A stretch of DNA of 64,000 nt from Actinomycetota bacterium. Its GTDB lineage: Bacteria; Actinomycetota; Actinomycetes; Mycobacteriales; Mycobacteriaceae. Both the position numbers and the translations under genes were made by a program. Every line of letters begins with the position of its first letter. The first letter of the stretch is position 1. A model generated the notes under the pieces. It was not told the origin of the DNA and did not search any database. It saw only the letters and a program-made list of their open reading frames with translations. Location: the NCBI GenBank assembly GCA_005787665.1, contig SYAB01000230.1:1-64000 (forward strand), read 5' to 3'. Shown piece by piece: positions 15,326 through 23,311 of the stretch.

Positions 15326-16341
15326 CGCGGCCGGCGCCGGTAGTGGTCGATGATCGGCTGGCCGTCGCGGGTGTGCGGCCGAACCCACACGTGGCCCGGC
15401 TTTGTCGGGGCGTCCGTCGCGGAGCGCCACACGCCGCCGTGGTGGTCCCACACGGCGGCGGTAGGAATCTCGTCTTGGAGCAGTGGATCGAGCCAGGCGG
15501 CGACGGTGTCGGTGGCGGCCTCAACGGTCAGCAGTCCTTCAGGGAGGTTGGTGGCCGCGGCGGTCTTGTTGTAGCCGGCGGCCCAGTTCGCGGCGACGTG
15601 CACGCTGCGGGGAACGTCACGGCCGCGGCTCTCGGCGCGCCGCCGCAGGGCCTGGCGGAGTTTGTCGGCATCGACGTCGACGTGGCCGGCGTAGATGGCG
15701 AGGTCGACAAGGTCGCGGTAGCGGCCGGTGTTGCGGCCGAGGTCGTCGCGGTAGCTGACGCTGGCGATCTTGTCGGCGAGCTGGCTTTCCAGGGGAAATA
15801 GTGGCACTGCCGGCGGCGGCGTGAGGCCGCGGATATCGGCGATGGCCGGGGTGACGTCGCGGAGTTCGATGTCGCTGATCACGGTGGTGTCGTCGGCGGC
15901 GAGGTCAAGTCCGAACACTGCGGCGCGCTGTCCGCCGATTTCGGCGGTGATCCGCCAGGAGCTGCCCTGGAGTCCGCCGGTGAAGACGCCGGTCTTGTCG
16001 TCGACGGTGTAATGGAAGGGGTCGAGGGTGGGGTTATCGCCGGTGAAGGTTGCCAGGTCATCGCGGATGGTGTCGAGGGTGCCGTAGTTGTCGGTGGTGG
16101 TGTTGAGGTCGATGTCGCGGGTTCCGCGGATACCGGGGACGCGGATAAGCAGACCTGTTCCGCCGGCGACGATCCATGGCGCAGCAGGGTTTTCGAAGAT
16201 GCGGGCCATGAATCGCTGCATGATGAACATGCGCAACAGTTCTTGCTGGGGTACGCGGGTGGTTTTGGCCTGTTCGGTGGCGCGGCGGCGAAGCGCAATC
16301 CAGAAAGCGGTCTCGCTGCTGTATTCGCTTGCCCAACTCAC
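15322..16341 (-). CDS. abiEii: AbiEii/MenT-type nucleotidyltransferase toxin
   Basis: This 339-residue protein has the DNA polymerase beta-like nucleotidyltransferase motif: GGTGL at 60-64 and RDIDL at 75-79, then a conserved Lys in QLADKIAS and RDLVDLAI further on, as in AbiEii toxins. Members of this family (including mycobacterial MenT proteins) add nucleotides to tRNA ends and halt translation. The GTG start lies three bases after the stop of the cognate antitoxin gene. The module acts in phage abortive infection or plasmid maintenance. The C-terminal 60 residues (DHHGGVWRS and on) are Trp/His-rich and less typical. Confidence 0.9.
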   Translation of the reverse strand: MSWASEYSSETAFWIALRRRATEQAKTTRVPQQELLRMFIMQRFMARIFENPAAPWIVAGGTGLLIRVPGIRGTRDIDLNTTTDNYGTLDTIRDDLATFTGDNPTLDPFHYTVDDKTGVFTGGLQGSSWRITAEIGGQRAAVFGLDLAADDTTVISDIELRDVTPAIADIRGLTPPPAVPLFPLESQLADKIASVSYRDDLGRNTGRYRDLVDLAIYAGHVDVDADKLRQALRRRAESRGRDVPRSVHVAANWAAGYNKTAAATNLPEGLLTVEAATDTVAAWLDPLLQDEIPTAAVWDHHGGVWRSATDAPTKPGHVWVRPHTRDGQPIIDHYRRRPR

Positions 16342-16344
16342 TGT

Positions 16345-17106
16345 TTAGCGGCCGAGGTTGTAGAGCAGGTCGTTGGCGGTGACGATGTCGGTCGGGGCGT
16401 TGATGGCCTCGAGGAGGCCCAGCGCGGTGTTGCGCCCGTTGTGGTCGGTGACGGGGTCGAGGGCGGCGGCGATGTCGTGCAGGCTGGTGCCGTGGCGCAG
16501 CATCGCGTCGTAGACGATCTCACCGAGGTGGCCCTGGTCGAGGGAATCGGCGTGAAGGTCGGCGATGGTCTGGGCGATGGTCGTCACGGGCAGTCCGTGG
16601 ACGTTGTGCCAGGCGGGTTTATCGGTGCGGGGGTAGAAGCACACATCGGTGTTTCGGATCCGGCGGGCGGTGTTGACGGTGAAGTCGCAGTGGTCGGGCT
16701 GGCGGTTGCCGAGTTCGTAGATGTAGTTGGCGGCGGTGAGGTGGGAGACGATGGCGTCGTTCCACTGATCCGCATCTCGCAGCGCTTTGAGGCGTTCACG
16801 TAGAAACAGCTTGGGGGACAGTGATAGCCAGGTGGCTCGGGTCTGGTCCAGCATGATGTCGATGGGGGTGCCGGCGAAGCGGTAGACGCCTCGGGTGTCG
16901 GTGTGCTCGACATGGCGTCGAGTCACCAGGTGTGATAGGGCTTTGCGTGTCAGGCCGGCGCGGAGGGCCTGGCCGGTGGTGAACATTCCCCACTGGGTGG
17001 CAGCTTCGGCGGCGATCAGGTCATGGGGCGTGTCAAAGCCCACCGCTGGCATGCTTGCCTGCGATGGCGTGCGGCCGTTTCTCTGGCTGGAGCCATGTGC
17101 GCTCAT
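16345..17106 (-). CDS. abiEi: AbiEi-type antitoxin with winged-helix N-domain
   Basis: This 253-residue protein has a winged-helix N-terminus (WGMFTTGQALRAGLTRKALSHLVTRRHVE, residues about 38-67), followed by YRFAGTP and a C-terminal antitoxin domain with GLPVTTIAQTIADL. This is the standard AbiEi layout (family AbiEi_4-like). AbiEi neutralises AbiEii and represses its own promoter by binding inverted repeats; a palindrome lies 14 bases upstream of its ATG. Together with abiEii it forms the left edge of the defence island. Confidence 0.88.
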   Translation of the reverse strand: MSAHGSSQRNGRTPSQASMPAVGFDTPHDLIAAEAATQWGMFTTGQALRAGLTRKALSHLVTRRHVEHTDTRGVYRFAGTPIDIMLDQTRATWLSLSPKLFLRERLKALRDADQWNDAIVSHLTAANYIYELGNRQPDHCDFTVNTARRIRNTDVCFYPRTDKPAWHNVHGLPVTTIAQTIADLHADSLDQGHLGEIVYDAMLRHGTSLHDIAAALDPVTDHNGRNTALGLLEAINAPTDIVTANDLLYNLGR

Positions 17107-17119
17107 TTCGGCTCAAGTA

Positions 17120-17135
17120 TACCCCCAGAGGGGTA
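17120..17135. promoter_or_regulatory. Inverted repeat upstream of abiEi, candidate operator
   Basis: TACCCC-cAGA-GGGGTA is a perfect 6-base inverted repeat 14-29 bases upstream of the abiEi ATG (minus strand). AbiEi antitoxins bind inverted repeats in their promoter, so this is the natural operator candidate. Confidence 0.5.
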
Positions 17136-17204
17136 CAAACGTGTAGCTCAGTCCGGAAGGCTAGGTGGCTTCAGGGATCGTCGTCACTGTGACAAAAGTG
17201 ACCG

Positions 17205-20200
17205 TCAGAGCCCCAGTCGAGCGTCGATGGCGCGTTTGGCTTTCACCGCTTCTGCGCCAAGATCGGGATCAAGGACGTAGTGGTTTCGCAGTAGATCGGC
17301 GGTTTCAGCGGTTCCGACGAGTCCTAGGGTTCGTATCGCAAACTGGTCGACCCCGAAGGTCCCGCGCCGGTGCATGGGTGGGAATTCGTCGCGGTGGGTG
17401 AGCACCCACTCCAGGAGTTGCCGAACCTGCTCGGGATAGCGGATGGCAAGGAGGTCACGGTGTTCGAACTCGTCGCCCCAGTGAGGCTCACCGGAATAGC
17501 TCGGATCAAAGTCACGCGGCCCGAAGGTCATATTGATGCCTTTGAGCACAATGGCTGTCTCTTTAGGAAACTCGCCGACCAGATGGTTCCAGATCTCCGT
17601 CGCGCGTGCGCTGTCCTGCGTGCCCCGGAGGATCATGAACACCAGTTCATCAACAAGGCGCCACGTGAACGCGATCGGATCGGCAAGATCGTCTCCAGTC
17701 ACTTCTGGGAGTGTTGTCGCGATCTTGGCCCACCCTCGCAGCCCGTGTAGGTGAGCCATGATTTCGCTCTGGAAGAAGCCTAGTTCCCCTGGAGTGTGAA
17801 TTGCCGCCCGTTCAAGAGCCGCAGCCACAATCCCTGTTGCGCTTGGGCTTCCGTCCGCGAGTTGACTTACGATGCCATCAACATTGATCAGCGTTGGATT
17901 CAACTCGGTGACGTTGTCGCTCCTCTCCGGGGGGTCATACATCACGGCCATCGCCAACAACGTCAGGCGTTGTTCCTCAGGTAGTCCGGAGACGGCAGCG
18001 TCGTAAGGTCCGAGGACCTCTTGGTTGTCGATTGTGCGGCCGACGATTTCGGCAGCGAGTTGTCGGTGGTGTGGATCGTCTTGCTCGGCCAGCACATCGT
18101 TGATCCAGCCGGCCAGGTCCTCCAGGGTGGCCGCCGGGTTGATCTCGCCAAATCTGGCGAGGGCTTCAATGATCAAGTTGCCGGATGCCCAATCGCCAGC
18201 TGCGGGGGTATAGGCGTTAAGTATCTCGATGATGCGTTGGCGCGGTTCACCAGTTATCTGGGGAGCGGCGTATGTCACTGCCTCGAGAAGTTCAATCCGC
18301 AAGTGGTGCCCGCCCAACGCCAGACCCGTTTGGACCAGATCCGGCAGGTTCGTGGCATCTTCTTCAGAGAGCAGTCCGCTGGCAGAGTAGATCGGATTGC
18401 TCCACACCGCTGCCAGGTAAAGCCGGCCGTAGCACTCCGGATGACCCTGCCAGATTGCGTTCGCGGAGAACGGAACTGAGTCAACCACCGGAGCGTGAGG
18501 GGTGTGGACGCCGGTGACTACGAGGGTGGCGGCGGTGTATCCCCGCTCGCGATCTCCAGCACCAGATACCCCTTGCGGACTCGTGAAGTAGCCCGCGTCA
18601 ACCCGCTTGAAGGTGGAACCAATCACTTCGCTGACCGCCCTTCGAATACCGGCATCTCGCAAGGCGGCGATCGCGTTTTGAATCGCGACGTTGGTGGCGT
18701 CCATGAGTGCTGTGATCTCACGCAGGAAGAACCCGCTTCGGAGGCCGGCGCCGGCGGCGGCTAGCAACGCCCTCTCGGTTACGGTCCACTGGCGGCGAGT
18801 GGTCCATACGCGTCCGAACACCAATGTCAGTTCGCTGTTGTCGACATCGGTGTTCAGTGTGTCGTCCGCCGCTGTAGCGGCGGCCTCAATAAGTAGTTCG
18901 GTGATGTCGGCCCGGGCGAGTTTCGCGGTTTCGTCGCCGAACTTCCCCAGGACGGCCACCAGATTGAGCCTCCACTGCGCGAGCTGGCGCAGCGTGTCGT
19001 AACGACGGGTGGCGTCAGTTTCCAGGAGGAGCGCGGTTTCCTGCAGATCGTGGTGTGTTGGTTGGGCGAGAATTTGCCCTAGGGCGGTGCCGTCTTCGGC
19101 CGCGAGTACGAAATGTTCGGCAGCTAGGAATCGTCCTAGTAGGTCGTGCTCAAACCGGACGAATCCCTGCTGGTTGGTGACCAGCGGGCAACTGTTCAAT
19201 GCGGCGTCGATCGCTGCCGGTGCGGTCATCAGTGCTGGGCATCGGCGCAGGACCTGTTCGGCTTCCCGGATGGGAAGCGCGGTGATCACGCGGTCGTCCA
19301 TGGCGTGGGCCAGGTAGCGCAGCCCGGCGCGCACGGTCTCATCGCCGGCCTGCTTGCGGATGTAGGCGTCGGTGACATCCGTGGTGGTGGCATCTGCGGG
19401 CAATTCCGCGGACACCTGTGCCGCCAAGGTGATGCTGTATCGGGTCGTGTACTGCACCCCAGCCGCTGCCCCTGGGGCGCCATAGATGGTCGCGAGGCGG
19501 TCCCGTTCTTGGTCATCGCTGGGCGCCGATATCGCAATGATTGTTGAGGGGGAGAGCGGTTCGATGCCTGAGACGGTCAGCGCGGTAGCCAGTACCGCAA
19601 CTGAATGGTGTTGTTGGAGAGCGTGTATGTCTTGGATGAGTTCTGCGCGGTCGGGGCACTTCTCTAGGGCGTCGATGACGATAGTGCACCCACCCTCGAC
19701 CTCGACCGCCTTGGCCAGCAGGGTGTAGGCCTCCTCCGTGCTGTAGGGAGCAACGGCCTTGCGCAGGAGTTGGTCGAACTGCCCTCGTTTGTAGGCGTCC
19801 GCCGACAGCCACACGACCATGTGGCCGCGGTTACTCAGTTCCACGGCAGTGTGTTTGGCGAGATGGGTTTTGCCGTCACCGGATGCACCGATGATCAACA
19901 CTCGGCGCTGCGGTACAGCCAGTTGGTCGGCGACGTCGGTGGGGTGGCAGCGGGTCTGTTCCTCCGCCACGGTCGCCCCGGGGGGGACGAATGGAATCAG
20001 ACCTGCTGAATGGAACTCGCGGAAACGGAACCGGTAGTCCTGGACCGCCGCCAAGTCGGCCCGCCGGCGAACCTCCGACTCTTCGTCGGCGCCTTCGGCG
20101 TAGAGACCCAGCCCGCGGATGAGGGCTTCAAAATGGTCAGGTGACCAGTGAGCCAGGCCTGGACCGGGCGCAGCGATGCGATCGGGCAGGGCGTCGAGGC

Positions 20201-20696
20201 CGACGACTGAGACATTGTGTTGGCGAGGAGTCGATGATCCTGGCGGGATCTGCGGATCGACACAGACGATGGTGTCGATGTGTTTGAAGAACTTGCCGCG
20301 GAGCGCTGCCGGAACCTTCCCACCCGACGCCAGTTTCTCGATGGCATCGGACAGCGCGTAGGTCTGTTGAATCGCTTGGTCGTAGTTGTTGTGATCATCG
20401 ACCGACCGTTCTTGACCCCCGGGTAAAATCTGCCGCCAGGGCCCGTTGGGTGTGGCGATCAGCGGAAACCTTGGGTCGCGGCGCTTGAGTTCGACGTTGA
20501 GACAACGATCTGCGGTCAGAACAACCAGGTCGACCTGCCGACTGCCGTTGCGACTGTTGCTCACAACGAAGTTGACCAGCAGTGTGGCGGAAATGTCGCG
20601 CCGCTGCAGCTCGGCTCGCAGCCTGTTGACGGCCGCCCTCTCGTGGTCCAGGGTCAGCGGTGCGCCGTAGAAAACGGAAACAATGTTTTTAACCAT
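17205..20696 (-). CDS. Nuclease-STAND-like NTPase with helical repeats, candidate antiphage protein
   Basis: This 1163-residue protein has three parts. Residues 20-75 resemble a NERD/Mrr PD-(D/E)XK nuclease core: D56 in RQVDLVVL and E69-x-K71 in NVELKRRD. A P-loop NTPase follows, with Walker A GASGDGKT at 270-277 and Walker B TIVIDALEKC at 338-347. From about residue 480 the protein is entirely helical with HEAT/TPR-like periodicity and no membrane segment. Nuclease effector, STAND/NACHT-like switch and C-terminal sensor repeats are the plan of Avs and other NLR-like antiphage proteins. It stands alone on the minus strand between abiE and the divergent Wadjet operon. The defence role is inference from architecture and neighbours. 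Confidence 0.72.
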   Translation of the reverse strand: MVKNIVSVFYGAPLTLDHERAAVNRLRAELQRRDISATLLVNFVVSNSRNGSRQVDLVVLTADRCLNVELKRRDPRFPLIATPNGPWRQILPGGQERSVDDHNNYDQAIQQTYALSDAIEKLASGGKVPAALRGKFFKHIDTIVCVDPQIPPGSSTPRQHNVSVVGLDALPDRIAAPGPGLAHWSPDHFEALIRGLGLYAEGADEESEVRRRADLAAVQDYRFRFREFHSAGLIPFVPPGATVAEEQTRCHPTDVADQLAVPQRRVLIIGASGDGKTHLAKHTAVELSNRGHMVVWLSADAYKRGQFDQLLRKAVAPYSTEEAYTLLAKAVEVEGGCTIVIDALEKCPDRAELIQDIHALQQHHSVAVLATALTVSGIEPLSPSTIIAISAPSDDQERDRLATIYGAPGAAAGVQYTTRYSITLAAQVSAELPADATTTDVTDAYIRKQAGDETVRAGLRYLAHAMDDRVITALPIREAEQVLRRCPALMTAPAAIDAALNSCPLVTNQQGFVRFEHDLLGRFLAAEHFVLAAEDGTALGQILAQPTHHDLQETALLLETDATRRYDTLRQLAQWRLNLVAVLGKFGDETAKLARADITELLIEAAATAADDTLNTDVDNSELTLVFGRVWTTRRQWTVTERALLAAAGAGLRSGFFLREITALMDATNVAIQNAIAALRDAGIRRAVSEVIGSTFKRVDAGYFTSPQGVSGAGDRERGYTAATLVVTGVHTPHAPVVDSVPFSANAIWQGHPECYGRLYLAAVWSNPIYSASGLLSEEDATNLPDLVQTGLALGGHHLRIELLEAVTYAAPQITGEPRQRIIEILNAYTPAAGDWASGNLIIEALARFGEINPAATLEDLAGWINDVLAEQDDPHHRQLAAEIVGRTIDNQEVLGPYDAAVSGLPEEQRLTLLAMAVMYDPPERSDNVTELNPTLINVDGIVSQLADGSPSATGIVAAALERAAIHTPGELGFFQSEIMAHLHGLRGWAKIATTLPEVTGDDLADPIAFTWRLVDELVFMILRGTQDSARATEIWNHLVGEFPKETAIVLKGINMTFGPRDFDPSYSGEPHWGDEFEHRDLLAIRYPEQVRQLLEWVLTHRDEFPPMHRRGTFGVDQFAIRTLGLVGTAETADLLRNHYVLDPDLGAEAVKAKRAIDARLGL

Positions 20697-20743
20697 CTAT
20701 GCCACCAATCCCGGCGGCGCTAACGGGAACTATACGCATCACG

Positions 20744-20823
20744 TTGACATCCCCCAATCAGCAGCTGACTATCCGCCCGGAGCGGCGGCGGCTATAGTGG
20801 TGTTCAGCGCCGTCGCAGACGGC
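20744..20823 (+). promoter_or_regulatory. Promoter region and start-proximal hairpin of the jet operon
   Basis: TTGACA at 20744-20749 and GACTAT at 20767-20772 have 17-base spacing. TATAGT at 20793-20798 is an alternative -10. A hairpin GCCGTC-GCA-GACGGC occupies 20809-20823 and ends five bases before the jetA GTG, where a ribosome-binding site would be expected. It could act as an operator or limit translation. The 132-base gap also drives the divergent NTPase gene. Confidence 0.4.
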
Positions 20824-20828
20824 AACAG

Positions 20829-22589
20829 GTGATCAACCAAAAAAAGCCAGATTCCGCCGGTCAAGGTGGGATTTTCGTCGTTCCGCCGCTGTACCCTACC
20901 GGCCAGGACGCCAATTTTTGCATGCCGCCGAAATTGTCAGGGCGCCCTCTTAACCTAGATCAGTTGCCGCCGGACATTCCGACAGGCACGTTGCGGGCGG
21001 GGGGCGACGTGGACTTCGATCCTGATGACGCGGAAGCGGCCGAATTCTCGACGTGGAGCGTCGCAATCCCGACCGACGACAACTCCATCGTCCGCCGGCG
21101 ACGGGCCCTGGCCCCAACCGAGATGCTCACCGAAATCGAACACAACAAATCCCGCTACGACGGAGATTTCTGGGGCGACTACGACCTAATCAACATCGCG
21201 TTGGGGGTGATCGACCAGGTTGCGTTGGCAATGGGGATCTCCGCCGGCCGCACCTGGGAAGAAACCATCGACTACGCGGCCGGGGAGGCCGAACGGCAGT
21301 CTCCTGCCGGCGGTCGCAAGCAGTGGCAGGCGGTGGCCGAAAGGGTCGTGGTCTCCTTGGTCACCACCGACTACACGAAAGTCCCGTACATCGTTCACGG
21401 TGAGTCCGGACCCGAGTGGGTGGCGCAGAGGTTCCGGCTGCTCTACGTGCACTCCAGTGGTGAGGAGGGGGCCGAACACCTGCGGGCGTCCGAACAGGCG
21501 ATCAACATTTTCGTCCAGGCGCTCGATCTGGACATCGAGGCCGCCCAGATTGCCAGCGAAGCGCAGCTGCAGGTACTGATCGAGCGCGGCGCCTTCGAAT
21601 CCGCGGTCAAGGTTGCGAAAAACGCTCGATACCAGTCGATTCAATACCAGGAGAGGATCGTCGGGATCATCAGGGCCACCCTCATCGACCCCAGGGCGCA
21701 TGACTGGGTCGGCGACGTCCCCAAGATCCTCGACTCGGCGCTGACCCACGTCCAGGAACGGCTCACCGGCGAATCCGCGATCCTCGACGCCGTCGCTGAA
21801 AGCCGCGCGAACATCACTGATCCGAACGGCCTCATGGCCGCCAACCAGCTGATCGAGAACCTGCGGGACTGCCGCCGCCGCCACACTGAGCTCCACACCC
21901 ATTTGATCGGGGCCCGCTCTCGCCTGCGCGAAGCACTGGAGGACCGGCTCTCTCGCCCGCCAAGCGCCGCGCACCGCCTCAACGTCTACAGCGGACTGCT
22001 CCAGCCACTGTTGGAGCGCCCCGCGAGGGAAAGCGCTGCCGCAACGGACACGTTGCTGGCGATTGTCGGCGGTATCAACACACGGTGGTGGCCGTCGCTG
22101 GACTACCTCATCTACGAGTTGTGCGCCCCGCCGCGGATTCCGGAAGGCGGCGAACAGTTCATCGAGCCTGAGTTCGACGACGATGACGACGACCGCTTCC
22201 AGTGGTGGGAACCCTACGAGGCCGTTGTTGAGTCTCTCTTGGGTGCCATTGATGAGCCGATCCGTCTGTCGCAGTTGTTGGCTCGGGCGGAGACGGTTGT
22301 GGGGTCACTGCCCGACGACGACGACAAGCCCTTGGAACCCCGGCTGTTGATGGCCGCTGTGGTGCACGCCGCTCACCGCGCGTGGGCGACTCATCTGTCG
22401 GGGCGCACACCAGGTGAGCAGGTTCTGTTGGCCGCGGAGTCCGGCTCTTTCATCGACAACGACGACATGTTCTCTGCGGATCTGATTCTTTTCCGGGGCG
22501 AGGTGATCGACGACATCGCCGACACCACAACGCCGCGGGGGCCGCACGCCGACGGCACTAACGTCGACTGGAAGGAAAAATCAGCGTGA
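20829..22589 (+). CDS. jetA: Wadjet subunit JetA (kleisin-like)
   Basis: This protein of about 586 residues is identified by position: first of four coupled genes whose third and fourth are clear JetC and JetD. It is helical with long charged helices (for example residues about 290-360) and an acidic segment, FDDDDDDRFQWW, near 450. These features fit the kleisin-type subunit (JetA/MksF) that bridges the SMC heads. The GTG start is uncertain because the site lacks a ribosome-binding sequence; an ATG at 20922 is an alternative. The stop overlaps jetB as GTGA. Sequence identity to type I JetA is not apparent, so the subtype is open. Confidence 0.7.
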   Translation: MINQKKPDSAGQGGIFVVPPLYPTGQDANFCMPPKLSGRPLNLDQLPPDIPTGTLRAGGDVDFDPDDAEAAEFSTWSVAIPTDDNSIVRRRRALAPTEMLTEIEHNKSRYDGDFWGDYDLINIALGVIDQVALAMGISAGRTWEETIDYAAGEAERQSPAGGRKQWQAVAERVVVSLVTTDYTKVPYIVHGESGPEWVAQRFRLLYVHSSGEEGAEHLRASEQAINIFVQALDLDIEAAQIASEAQLQVLIERGAFESAVKVAKNARYQSIQYQERIVGIIRATLIDPRAHDWVGDVPKILDSALTHVQERLTGESAILDAVAESRANITDPNGLMAANQLIENLRDCRRRHTELHTHLIGARSRLREALEDRLSRPPSAAHRLNVYSGLLQPLLERPARESAAATDTLLAIVGGINTRWWPSLDYLIYELCAPPRIPEGGEQFIEPEFDDDDDDRFQWWEPYEAVVESLLGAIDEPIRLSQLLARAETVVGSLPDDDDKPLEPRLLMAAVVHAAHRAWATHLSGRTPGEQVLLAAESGSFIDNDDMFSADLILFRGEVIDDIADTTTPRGPHADGTNVDWKEKSA

Positions 22590-23311
22590 CGACACGAAGC
22601 GACGCAGCTGACATCGGCCGACTTTTGGCCTGGGCGGCCCGTCCGAAGGAGACCCCAGCCCGGAATGACGATTACCACCGGCTGATCAGCCGATACCGGA
22701 ACGATCCGGACTTCGCGCAAATGACCGACGCCGTATTTGCAGGTGCCGGAATGCACCTTAACGTCGACGAGCGCGAAGGGGCTATCGTCGTCGCGGCGCC
22801 GGATTCACCGCTGCGATTGACACTGGGCGACGTCATGAAACGCGCAGGGTCGTTTCAGCGCGCAGCAATCGGGGCAGCGATACTGGCCATCGCGTCGACC
22901 GCTTACCCCGAGCCATCCATGCTCGACGACCCCGACCGCATGGCTGTATTCACCACCCGTTCGGTAGTCGAGCTTCTGGACCGCGCCGCGGCGGCATACG
23001 CGGACAACAGCCAATCGGACGGAAGCGTCGATGATGACCTGGCCGAGGCTTGGCGTGCGTGGAACCAGCTCGCGCCGGGACGCCCCAATGCGCAACGTCA
23101 TTCGGCCGCCGACCGCTTCGGTTTAGTCATCCGTGTCTGCAAGGTTCTTGTCGACGCCGGATTCCTGACCTCCCGCGGGGATCTCGAGGGCGGCGCCTGG
23201 CTGGCCCGTCCCCGGTTCCGCCACGCTGTCACCTCCATGGCGGAGGATTCGGATCTTTACATCATCGTCAACGGATTGACCGAAACGGAGAACACCGATG
23301 AGCACACCTGA
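22586..23311 (+). CDS. jetB: Wadjet subunit JetB (MukE/MksE-like)
   Basis: This 241-residue protein starts at a GTG overlapping jetA. The segment LGDVMKRAGSFQRAAIGAAILAIASTAYP and later RFGLVIRVCKVLVDAGFLTS suggest winged-helix units, as in the KITE (MukE/JetB) subunit that binds the kleisin. Size (200-250 residues) and position between a kleisin-like and an SMC-like gene support the call. The 3' end overlaps jetC by 14 bases. Identification rests mostly on operon order. Confidence 0.72.
   Translation: MTTRSDAADIGRLLAWAARPKETPARNDDYHRLISRYRNDPDFAQMTDAVFAGAGMHLNVDEREGAIVVAAPDSPLRLTLGDVMKRAGSFQRAAIGAAILAIASTAYPEPSMLDDPDRMAVFTTRSVVELLDRAAAAYADNSQSDGSVDDDLAEAWRAWNQLAPGRPNAQRHSAADRFGLVIRVCKVLVDAGFLTSRGDLEGGAWLARPRFRHAVTSMAEDSDLYIIVNGLTETENTDEHT

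Noticed and set aside
17141..17215. tRNA-like D-arm motif (TAGCTCAGTCCGG)
   Set aside because: No acceptor stem, anticodon arm or TPsiC (GGTTCGAATCC-like) sequence follows within 75 bases.
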